Assembly: GCA_947259795.1 (NCBI GenBank)
Contig: CAMYNJ010000162.1
Coordinates: 1 to 36,232, forward strand
DNA length: 36,232 bases
Source: an uncultured Alphaproteobacteria bacterium
GTDB taxonomy: Bacteria; Pseudomonadota; Alphaproteobacteria; UBA8366; JADFVY01
Direction: 5' to 3'
Positions 28,987 through 36,232 of this stretch are shown here, one piece after another. Made by a program: the position numbers and the translations under genes. Numbering within the stretch: the first letter of the stretch is position 1; the number at the start of each line of letters is the position of its first letter. Under the pieces are notes generated by a model. It saw only the letters and a list, made by a program, of their open reading frames with translations. It was not told where the DNA came from and searched no databases.

Positions 28987-29026
28987 TCACGGGATCATCC
29001 CGCAAATATCACGAAACCGTCCCGGC
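28987..29026 (-). promoter_or_regulatory. Four-fold 11-bp direct-repeat operator upstream of the Cys-rich gene
   Basis: TCACGGG, TCCCGCA, TCACGAA and TCCCGGC start at 28987, 28998, 29009 and 29020, exactly 11 bp apart, each followed by a 4-bp spacer. OmpR/PhoB-type regulators bind 7-bp half sites with 4-bp spacers in this way. On the minus strand a -10-like TATTGT lies at 28974-28969, 12 bp downstream of the array, as in PhoB-type activation. The adjacent OmpR-type regulator is the likely binder. Confidence 0.65.
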
Positions 29027-29107
29027 GGGGCCGAATCCGTTCACATTCGCGCGAGCGAGTTGTCCAACTGTGTGGAATCGGCTCCGGCCCGGCGCAAGCG
29101 GGGACAA

Positions 29108-30576
29108 TCAGGACGCGAGTGGGAGACGGAAGGAGAAAGCGGCGCCGTGGCCGGGCGCGCTTTCGACCTCGATGCGGCTGTCATGGAGCTGCAGGATGCG
29201 CCGGGTAATCGCCAGGCCCAGACCGGCGCCCTCGGGCGCGTCGGCGCGGGATTTCTCGACCCGGTAGAAGCGCTCGAAGATGCGGTCCCGGTCGGCCTCG
29301 GGGATGCCGGGACCGGTGTCGGCGACGCGCGCCTCGATGCCGTCGGCGCCGGCAACGAGCGAGAGCGAGATCTTGCCGCCCTCGGGCGTGTATTTGATGG
29401 CGTTTTCGATGAGGTTTTCAAGCACCCGTTCGATCAGCCCGATATCGGCCTGCACGAAGGGCGCATTGGCGGGCATGTCAAGCTCCAGCGTCATGTTGCG
29501 GCGCTCGGCCTGGAGCTGGAATTTCTGGGTCACGTCCTGCACCAGTTCGGGCAGCGAGAAGGGCTCGAAATTCAGCCGCGTGCCGGTCGAATCCAGCATG
29601 GTCAGTTCGAACAGCTCGGTCACCAGGCGGCCGAGCCGGTCGCCCTGGCGCGCCGCGAGGTCGAGATATTTGCGCTTTTCCTCTGCGCTGAAACTGTCTT
29701 CCTTCATCAACAGGGTTTCCAGATAGCCCTGCAGCGAGGCCAGCGGCGTACGCAGATCATGCGAGATGTTGGCGACCATGTCGCGGCGCGCCGCATCCGC
29801 CTGGCGCAGCTGTTCGATCTGGTCGGCAATGCGCTGCGACATTTCCTCGACGGTCACGCCCAGCCGGTCGATCTCGTCGCCGCCGCGGCGCCAGCCGGCC
29901 AGCTTCATCGGCGATTCGAAACCATCGTCGCGGAACCGGTCGACCGCTTGCGTTAGGCGGCGCAGGCGTCGGGTCAGCCAGGCGAAGGAGAACATGCCCG
30001 CCGCCAGCGCCGCCAGCAGCCCCAGCCCGCCCGCGAACAGCGCCAGCCGCACGATCAGGCTTTCCGAAACCATGCCCGCGACGGAATCGTATTTTTCGCC
30101 ACCCAGCACGACATAGAGATAACCCGCCAGCACGTCCCCGTCCTTCACCGGGGCTGCCGTAAAGGGTTTCTGCGCTTCGGCGTTACGCGGATCGTCGCCA
30201 CGCAGCGGCAGCATGTCGGGCCCCGCGAGCCAGGCCCGCACCGGCGCCAGATCCACCCTGTCGCGCTTCACGCGGCCGGACTCGGCCGAAAAAGCCAGGA
30301 TCGCGCCCTCGCCGTCGAGCAGATAGACCTCGATCCGCGGGTTGATGACCATCAGCTTGTCGAACAGGTCTTTCAGGGCCGGCCGGTTGACCTCGCCGCC
30401 CTCGATCAGCGGGTAGGCGTCGGCGATATACTGCGCCAGCGGCGCGTTGAGGCTCTGGTCCACCTCTTCCTGATAGAGCCGGGTCGAGGCCAGGGTCAGC
30501 GCAACCCAGGCGGCGCCGGTGACGGCGAGGATCGCGATCAGGGCCAGGGTCAGCTTGGCCGACAATGTCCGGGGCA

Positions 30577-30580
<4 letters not shown>
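29108..30580 (-). CDS. Sensor histidine kinase of the OmpR-system type
   Basis: The 490-aa kinase has membrane helix 1 at about 8-30, a periplasmic sensor of about 140 residues without Cys or His clusters, and helix 2 at about 176-202. HAMP follows, then HisKA with His274 in NISHDLRTPLASLQGYLE. The HATPase part includes NLIENAIKYTPEGG, DTGPGIP and GAGLGLAI. The ATG overlaps the regulator stop as ATGA, so the two are a cognate pair. The signal is unknown; the neighbouring Cys-rich and SCO genes make a metal or redox cue worth testing. The lack of metal-like residues in the sensor argues for an indirect cue. Confidence 0.94.
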
Positions 30581-31317
<737 letters not shown>

Positions 31318-31376
31318 GGGCGATTCACTCTCACGGTTCGGGCCAGTATATGGTGGCGCAGCATAACGTGAGGTTA

Positions 31377-31394
31377 TCACGAATTCGTCACGAG
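31377..31394 (-). promoter_or_regulatory. Two-fold 11-bp direct repeat upstream of the regulator gene
   Basis: TCACGAA at 31377 and TCACGAG at 31388 are 11 bp apart with a 4-bp spacer. This is the same motif, period and orientation as in the array at 28987-29026. A -10-like TATGCT lies at 31365-31360 on the minus strand, 11 bp downstream. The repeat sits 60-77 bp before the GTG start and overlaps the 3' end of the next gene. Confidence 0.55.
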
Positions 31395-32260
31395 CGCGCG
31401 GCGGCCTCCGCCGGGGTCTCGGCTTCGCCCGCCTTCGCGGTCAGCGCCTCTTCGACCGGCTTAAACTTCAGGCTGAGATCGGGGTCCACGCCGTATACGG
31501 TACCGTTCGGCACCTCGACCCAGGGCTCATCGGTGATCGGCTCGGACGCGATCTCGATGCAGCGATAGCGGACGTCATGGGCATGATGCACATGCGGCTC
31601 ATTGCAGATCGGGCAGAGATGCACGCCGTCGCGCTCCACATACCAGAGCGTCCGGCCCAGCCGCGAGCCGGCCAGATGGCCGCCGTTGGTCCACAGCACG
31701 TTGATCCCGACCGGCTTGCCCGGCGCCGCCTCACGGCACCAGTCGACGAGCTGGTTCAGCCCGTCATGGAGAATATCCATCAACCGCCTTTCCGGATTCC
31801 GGCCCCACTGGCTGAGGAGATAGCGGAAGATATGCTCGCTGTCGGTGCGGCCGCCGATTTCGTTGCGGTGCTCAGGCGTGATTTCCGGCAGCATCAGTTC
31901 GCGAACCTCGGCGAAGTTCGGCAGGGTGCCGTTATGGGCGAAGGCCCAGTGCCCGTGAATGAAGGGGTGGGTGTTCTCCAGCCCCGGCGGGCCGACGGTG
32001 GCGCGCCGTACATGGGCGATCACCGCATGGGAATAGACCAGGGCCGCGGCCTTCCTGAAATGCTCGCCCTTCCAGGCGGCCCAGGCCTGCTTTTCCAGAT
32101 AGGGCACGCCGTCGGGATAAGCCGCAATGCCCCAGCCATGGTCGTTGGGCAGGCCAGCCAAGTCTTCCCGGCTCTGGGCCATCAAGGCGTTCTGGGCATG
32201 GACAAGGCTGCACTCGACCCGGGTCGGTTCGTTCGCACAGAAACCGTATAGTCGGCACAT
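31388..32260 (-). CDS. Class II glutamine amidotransferase (YafJ/EgtC-like)
   Basis: The 290-aa Ntn-hydrolase begins MCRLYGF, so Cys2 becomes the N-terminal nucleophile after Met removal. Typical motifs are LPNDHGWGIAAY, AVIAHVRRATVG, NTHPFIHGHWAFAHNGTLP and GRTDSEHIFRYLL. Such stand-alone amidotransferases hydrolyse glutamine or gamma-glutamyl amides; YafJ and the ergothioneine enzyme EgtC are relatives. No ergothioneine genes are present, so the substrate is open. The C-terminal tail is Ala/Glu-rich and probably disordered. No clear ribosome binding site precedes the ATG. Confidence 0.9.
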   Translation of the reverse strand: MCRLYGFCANEPTRVECSLVHAQNALMAQSREDLAGLPNDHGWGIAAYPDGVPYLEKQAWAAWKGEHFRKAAALVYSHAVIAHVRRATVGPPGLENTHPFIHGHWAFAHNGTLPNFAEVRELMLPEITPEHRNEIGGRTDSEHIFRYLLSQWGRNPERRLMDILHDGLNQLVDWCREAAPGKPVGINVLWTNGGHLAGSRLGRTLWYVERDGVHLCPICNEPHVHHAHDVRYRCIEIASEPITDEPWVEVPNGTVYGVDPDLSLKFKPVEEALTAKAGEAETPAEAAARS

Positions 32261-32378
32261 TGTTCGTTTCGCATCCGGTTCCGATTCCGTTCACCCTACT
32301 CCTTTTTGCAGGCCGCCACGATGATCGAGGTCAAAACCGGATCGCCTCGCCTCCTGCTCCGATATCGATAAAGTATGA

Positions 32379-32406
32379 TTGTTTTTACCCGCGTTACTGG
32401 TATAAA
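32379..32406 (+). promoter_or_regulatory. Sigma-70-like promoter for the AEC permease gene
   Basis: TTGTTT and TATAAA are separated by 16 bp, and the -10 has a TG one base upstream. It lies 62 bp before the permease ATG in an AT-rich part of the divergent intergenic region. Confidence 0.4.
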
Positions 32407-32467
32407 CAAGGGACGCGAAAACAGCGGAACGACGAGCCGAAAACGAGGCCGGGGCGAGAGGGGAAAA

Positions 32468-33421
32468 ATGCTGGCGCTGATCGATATCATTCTGCCGGTC
32501 TTCGGCATCACGGTCTGCGGCTATGTGGCAGGCCGCATGGGTCTGCTGGGCAAGGACGGGATCGATGCGCTTAACCGTTTCGTCTATTATTTCGCCCTGC
32601 CGGCGCTGCTGTTCATCCTGGTGGCGCAGGCCCCGCGCGAGCGACTCTTCTATGCCAATTTCCTTTACGTCTGGATCGGCGCGCTGGTCATCACCTATGG
32701 GGTGACAGCGCTGATCAGCCGCTACATATACCGCGACAGTCTGTCGATCATGTCGATGCGCTGCATCAATGTGACCTTCGCCAATTGCGGTTATATCGGC
32801 ATTCCGCTGGCGATCAGCGCCTTTGGCGATGACGGAGCGCTGCCGGCGGTACTGGGCGTCACCATCCTGGCGGTTTTCGTGATGAGCACGACGATCTTCC
32901 TGATCGAGACCGACCGGAGTCGCCTGGCGGCGGGACAGGCCGTGTCGAAGGCGAAGATCCTGCGTCAGATCGCCATGGCGCTGCTGAAGAACCCGATCAC
33001 CATTCCGGTCGCCATCGGCGTGATGGTTCCGGCATTCCGGGTCACCCTGCCCGAGGTGGTGGTGGATTTCTGCAAACTGCTGGGCGGCGGCGCGATCCCG
33101 GTGACGCTGTTCTCGCTGGGGGTGTTCATCTCGCAGCAATCGTTGAAGCATGTCGGCCGGCAGGCCGGCCTGCTGACCTTCCTGACGCTGGCGGTGCATC
33201 CCTTCGCCGCCTGGGTGCTGATCGAAACCCTGTTCCCGCTGGAGCCCATCTGGGCGGCCTCCACCGTGATGTCTGCGGCCATGCCGGCCGGCGCTACCGC
33301 CTTCGTCATCGCCCAGCGCTACCAGGTGTTCGTGGCCGAGACATCGGCCAATATCCTGCTGTCCACGGTCCTCTCGGTCGGCTCGGTATCGGTGCTGCTG
33401 CTGTTGCTGGGCGCGGCCTGA
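32468..33421 (+). CDS. AEC (auxin efflux carrier) family permease
   Basis: The 317-aa protein starts at ATG 32468 (MLALIDIILPVFGITVCGY) after GAGAGGGG; the longer ORF start is Arg-rich leader. It has about ten hydrophobic helices in two inverted halves. The crossover-type motif NVTFANCGYIGIPLAISAFG is conserved in the family, and the second half has GATAFVIAQRY. AEC permeases export or import small organic acids such as malate or malonate. Nothing nearby tells the substrate. It is divergent from the amidotransferase gene. Confidence 0.92.
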   Translation: MLALIDIILPVFGITVCGYVAGRMGLLGKDGIDALNRFVYYFALPALLFILVAQAPRERLFYANFLYVWIGALVITYGVTALISRYIYRDSLSIMSMRCINVTFANCGYIGIPLAISAFGDDGALPAVLGVTILAVFVMSTTIFLIETDRSRLAAGQAVSKAKILRQIAMALLKNPITIPVAIGVMVPAFRVTLPEVVVDFCKLLGGGAIPVTLFSLGVFISQQSLKHVGRQAGLLTFLTLAVHPFAAWVLIETLFPLEPIWAASTVMSAAMPAGATAFVIAQRYQVFVAETSANILLSTVLSVGSVSVLLLLLGAA

Positions 33422-33449
33422 CTTCGCCGGCCGCGGGCAGCAGAGACAC

Positions 33450-33478
33450 TTGCCGTTATATTCGCGGTATGGTAGTAT
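33450..33478 (+). promoter_or_regulatory. Possible sigma-70-like promoter for the DUF6817 gene
   Basis: TTGCCG and TAGTAT are 17 bp apart in an AT-rich stretch, 49 bp before the ATG. The match is moderate, and no operator was seen. Confidence 0.35.
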
Positions 33479-33526
33479 TTTACTTACAATAAAACTATCT
33501 TTGAGTTCTTGTCCGGAGAAGGCGGA

Positions 33527-34600
33527 ATGAGCGAAAGAATGGCGGTTACCCGCCGCGTGCGGGACTTTCTGGCGGATGATTTCGCCGCGATCGATCCGGA
33601 ACTGCCGCCGCTGCTGGCGGTGCTGAACCGGCGGCGCATGGCCGACTGCTGGCACAAGCATGGCAGCTTCCGCGACCATCTTATCGGCGTCTACCGTATC
33701 CTCGCCCTGTGGGGCCAGCCGCGCGAGGCGCAGTTGCTGGGCCTGCTGCACAGCGTCTATTCCAACGAGTATGTCGACCTGTCCCTGTTCGACGCCGAAG
33801 GCGGGCGCGGCGAGCTGGTGTCGCTGGTCGGCGAGGAAGTGGAATCGCTGATCCATTCCTTCTGCACGATCCCGCGCAACGAATTCGCCATCGCGCTTTT
33901 GCAGCGCGACGATATTCCCGCCGACGGGCTGGTGCTGACCGACACCGATGGCGAATATTTTCCGCTCGACCGACGCCAGGTCGCCATCTTCCTGGCCGTC
34001 ACGCTGGCCGACCTTGCCGAGCAATGGTTCGCCTGGCAGGACCATGTCATGGCCGGCTATCCGCATGTAACCTCCGGCCGGCCGGCCGGCGGCGACTGGA
34101 GCATGGTGGTGTGGCCCGGCCCGATGCGCCCCAGCATGACGAACTGGAGCCTGCTGTCGCGGCTGGCCCGTCACATGCCGGCGCTCGGCCTGCCCGTCCC
34201 GCCGATCTTCAACCTTTGCACCGCCGAATTGTCGCCCGAGGACGAGGCAAGGGCGGTCGCGCTATATTGGGAAGCTGCGAGTAGCCAGACTCGACCGGCA
34301 TCGCGCGACCTGGTCGCCAAGCTGCTGGAAGCCGCGATCGAACATAACCCATGGGCCGCCGAACCGCGCCTGACGCTGGCCCAGCTCTGCCTGATGGACA
34401 GGCAGTTCCAGCGCGCCGAGGATCAGGCAAAAAGGGGGCTGGAACTGCTGTGCCAATGGGGCACGCCCTGGGACAAGCGCATCCCTTGGGCCGGCTGGAT
34501 CGCCTGGGCACGCGTGCTGTTGCAGAATGCATGTAACCGAACCTGGCCCGAAACGATCCGCCAGCACAACAATCTGGGGATGGTCGACGCGGCGGGCTGA
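33527..34600 (+). CDS. DUF6817 (HD-like) domain protein with C-terminal TPR-like part
   Basis: The 357-aa protein starts at ATG 33527 behind GGAGAAGG. The N-terminal half has WHKHGSFRDHLIGVYRILALWG and LLGLLHSVYSNEYVDLSLF, His-rich motifs of an HD-like hydrolase fold that I associate with DUF6817. IHSFCTIPRNEFA and LADLAEQWFAWQDHVMAG follow. The last 100 residues (LLEAAIEHNPWAAEPRLTLAQLCLMDRQFQRAEDQAKRGLELL, helical pairs) look like one or two TPR units. No reaction is known for the family. It is alone between the permease and the DUF1194 gene. Confidence 0.8.
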   Translation: MSERMAVTRRVRDFLADDFAAIDPELPPLLAVLNRRRMADCWHKHGSFRDHLIGVYRILALWGQPREAQLLGLLHSVYSNEYVDLSLFDAEGGRGELVSLVGEEVESLIHSFCTIPRNEFAIALLQRDDIPADGLVLTDTDGEYFPLDRRQVAIFLAVTLADLAEQWFAWQDHVMAGYPHVTSGRPAGGDWSMVVWPGPMRPSMTNWSLLSRLARHMPALGLPVPPIFNLCTAELSPEDEARAVALYWEAASSQTRPASRDLVAKLLEAAIEHNPWAAEPRLTLAQLCLMDRQFQRAEDQAKRGLELLCQWGTPWDKRIPWAGWIAWARVLLQNACNRTWPETIRQHNNLGMVDAAG

Positions 34601-34676
34601 GACGAGCTGCGCCGGCTTGCCCTGGCCGGCATCCCTTCTAGTTTTCTTCACAGGACCACGTTGCAGGGGGAGTCGC

Positions 34677-35486
34677 ATGAGACGGCTGCTTTCGGCGGCG
34701 ACGCCGTTTCTGGCATGGGCGATAGTGGCAACCGGGTCGTTGGCCGACGAACCGGTCGATCTGGAGCTCGTGCTGGCGGTCGATGTTTCGCGCAGCATCG
34801 ACGAGGGCGAGGCCACGCTCCAGCGCGGGGGCTATATCCGCGCCTTCCGCGAACCCGAGGTCATCCGCGCCATACAGCATGGCATCCTGGGTCGCATCGC
34901 GGTGACCTATGTCGAATGGGCCGGGGTCGGGCATTGGCGGCGGCGCGCCGAATGGACCCTCATCGACGGGCCGGAAAGCGCCGGGGCCTTCCTCGCGAAG
35001 CTGGAGGAAAACCCGCCGACCGTGGCCTTGCGCACATCGATCAGCGGCGCCATCGAATTCGGGCTACGCCAGTTCGGCGATAATGGTTTCGAGGGCACGC
35101 GCCGGACTATCGACGTTTCCGGCGACGGGCCGAACAATGACGGCGTCCTGGTGACGACGGCGCGCGACCTGGCGGTCGCCGCGGGGGTGACGATCAACGG
35201 CCTGCCGATTATGGACGCGGGCGGCGGTGCCTATTCCTGGTACAACATCCCGGATCTCGACCTTTACTACGAGAACTGCGTGATCGGCGGCCCCGGCGCT
35301 TTCATCGTCACGGCGGACGGTTTTGCCAATTTCGCCGAGGCAGTGCGGCGCAAGCTGATTTTGGAAATCGCCGGCCGCGGCCCGCCGGACCCGCCGCGCC
35401 TGGTCATGGCGCAGGCCCGAACCGAAACACGCATCCCCCCGCCCTGCGACATCGGCGAACAACTGCGCGGCCAACAGGAGGATTGA
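34677..35486 (+). CDS. DUF1194 (von Willebrand A-like) secreted protein
   Basis: The 269-aa protein starts at ATG 34677 (MRRLLSAATPFLAWAIVATG) after GGGGGAG. A signal peptide precedes a VWA-like domain with the metal-site motif LAVDVSRSIDEGE. RTIDVSGDGPNNDG and the Pro/Arg-rich tail are typical of DUF1194. This family is mostly alphaproteobacterial. Its role is unknown; the intact DxSxS metal site suggests protein binding in the periplasm. A weak GC hairpin with TTTTC lies between it and the DUF6817 gene. Confidence 0.9.
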   Translation: MRRLLSAATPFLAWAIVATGSLADEPVDLELVLAVDVSRSIDEGEATLQRGGYIRAFREPEVIRAIQHGILGRIAVTYVEWAGVGHWRRRAEWTLIDGPESAGAFLAKLEENPPTVALRTSISGAIEFGLRQFGDNGFEGTRRTIDVSGDGPNNDGVLVTTARDLAVAAGVTINGLPIMDAGGGAYSWYNIPDLDLYYENCVIGGPGAFIVTADGFANFAEAVRRKLILEIAGRGPPDPPRLVMAQARTETRIPPPCDIGEQLRGQQED

Positions 35487-35493
35487 GGGCGGG

Positions 35494-35919
35494 CTAGTGC
35501 ATCACCGCCACCGTCGCCAGCGCGGTCGCCACCAGCCTTTCCCTGTCTCCCTTTGCAGCGAAGACGTCGGCGCGGGCGATGACGAAGCGGCGGCCGGGCT
35601 GGATGATTTCGCCGCGGCCGATGAGGACATCGCCGACGCCCGGGGCCAGCAAATGCAACTTGTATTCCGACGTCACCACGTCACCGGCGACCGAGGCCGC
35701 GGCCCAGGCGCAGGCGCTGTCGGCGATGCAGCCGATCACCGCGCCATGGGCGAATCCGTGATGCTGGGTCAGGTCAGGGCGCAGCTTTACCCGCAGCTCC
35801 GCGAATCCGCCGTCGCAGCGCGTGACTTCCGGCTGCAGATGCCGGGCGAAAGGTGTCTTGGCCAGCAACGACTGGATGTTTTGCAGCGTCAAGCCGTCCT
35901 TGAAATCAGCGATTGGCAT
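35494..35919 (-). CDS. PaaI-family hotdog thioesterase
   Basis: The 141-aa protein starts at ATG 35919 (MPIADFKDGLTLQ), sharing one base with the stop of the upstream ligase gene. The hotdog signature is LRPDLTQHHGFAHGAVIGCIADSACAWAA, followed by EYKLHLLAPG. It should hydrolyse acyl-CoA or acyl-carrier-protein thioesters. Coupling to a fatty acyl-AMP ligase suggests a proofreading or product-release job in a lipid or lipopeptide pathway. The stop is 8 bp from the convergent DUF1194 stop. Confidence 0.92.
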   Translation of the reverse strand: MPIADFKDGLTLQNIQSLLAKTPFARHLQPEVTRCDGGFAELRVKLRPDLTQHHGFAHGAVIGCIADSACAWAAASVAGDVVTSEYKLHLLAPGVGDVLIGRGEIIQPGRRFVIARADVFAAKGDRERLVATALATVAVMH

Positions 35920-36232
35920 TATGCCATAACCCCCTCGCCCCAGACTTCCAGCTCGCCGTCCAGCCATAGCTGGCGGGTGCGGCGGCGCTGGACCTTGCCG
36001 CTGGAGGTTTTGGGGAGCGATCCGGTGCGGATGAAGGTGACGCGGTGTGCCATCAGTTCGTGCTCGGCGACCACGGCCGCGCGGACGAGGCCCTCCAGTT
36101 CGCGATAATCGGCGCGGTTGCGCCAGACACGTTCCACCTCCTGCACGATCACCAGTTTCTCCGCACCTGCCTCACCCACAGTAAAGGCCGCCGTATGGTT
36201 GGGGCGCAGCGCCGGGTGGCAGGCGGTGGCCG
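35919..36232 (-). CDS. Fatty acyl-AMP ligase, C-terminal part (runs off the window)
   Basis: About 104 C-terminal residues are present in frame to the window edge. CHPALRPNHTAAFTVGE, EKLVIVQEVER, the segment LVRAAVVAEHELMAHRVTFI and the terminal SLPKTSSGKVQRR match the C-terminal subdomain of fatty acyl-AMP ligases and related acyl-CoA synthetases. The Lys of SSGK is the catalytic Lys of adenylation. The pattern is nearer to acyl-AMP ligases than to ordinary CoA ligases. The N-terminal ATP-binding domain is beyond the window, so the substrate cannot be judged. Confidence 0.88.
   Translation of the reverse strand, partial: ATACHPALRPNHTAAFTVGEAGAEKLVIVQEVERVWRNRADYRELEGLVRAAVVAEHELMAHRVTFIRTGSLPKTSSGKVQRRRTRQLWLDGELEVWGEGVMA

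Noticed and set aside
32291-34174. 627-aa minus-strand ORF
   Set aside because: It lies antisense to the AEC permease and DUF6817 genes, is rich in Arg, Gln, His and Asp, and has no domain. It is a codon-bias shadow of GC-rich genes.

Overview
The window looks like a high-GC alphaproteobacterial chromosome segment. The pointers are a heterotetrameric sarcosine oxidase operon in the order BDAG, a DUF1194 protein, FNR/FixK-type boxes and generally GC-rich codon use. This assignment rests on gene content, not on a marker gene. No rRNA, tRNA, CRISPR array, transposase or integrase was seen.

Layout. (1) 1-2250: an Lrp/AsnC regulator divergent from 4-hydroxyphenylpyruvate dioxygenase, then a small membrane protein with a CPVC motif. 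(2) 2251-9703: a compact respiratory and signalling island. A complete-looking sigma-54 promoter (distal 23-bp palindrome, IHF-like site, -24/-12 element) precedes a receiver protein, a receiver fused to two tandem hydrophobic repeats, a 13-heme membrane-anchored cytochrome c and a b-type cytochrome broken by a frameshift. Convergent to it, after a good terminator, lie a sigma-54 activator (REC-AAA+-Fis) and its kinase, whose periplasmic sensor carries CXXCH and CX4CH heme motifs. The kinase gene has a class II FNR/FixK promoter. (3) 9837-12305: a sulfur-handling operon (DsrE-like, TusA, sulfide:quinone reductase-like, DUF1641). (4) 12403-18625: hemerythrin, an FeS/FAD GltD-like reductase, a second FAD reductase and a two-subunit 2-oxoacid:ferredoxin oxidoreductase, behind a second class II FNR/FixK promoter. 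(5) 18697-19833: a nucleotidyltransferase-fold gene whose start is overlapped by a duplicated 37-bp inverted-repeat element. (6) 19847-26956: soxBDAG, a Nudix hydrolase and a divergent threonine aldolase. (7) 26979-31394: a SCO protein, two secreted Cys-containing proteins, a 16-Cys repeat protein and an OmpR-type two-component system. An 11-bp-periodic motif lies upstream of both the Cys-rich gene and the regulator gene. (8) 31388-36232: class II glutamine amidotransferase, AEC permease, DUF6817, DUF1194, a PaaI-like thioesterase and the 3' end of a fatty acyl-AMP ligase.

How the parts may work together. My reading of the island is a cascade. Low oxygen acts through FNR/FixK to make the heme-sensor kinase and sigma-54 activator. 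These, on a redox cue, switch on a quinol-oxidising b/c cytochrome module that would pass electrons into a periplasmic multiheme wire. This resembles the Cbc-type inner-membrane complexes and the BccR regulator known from Geobacter. The 2-oxoacid:ferredoxin oxidoreductase operon appears to share the same anoxic switch. The second candidate system is a two-component regulon controlling a Cys-rich, probably metal-binding secreted protein next to a copper-type SCO protein.
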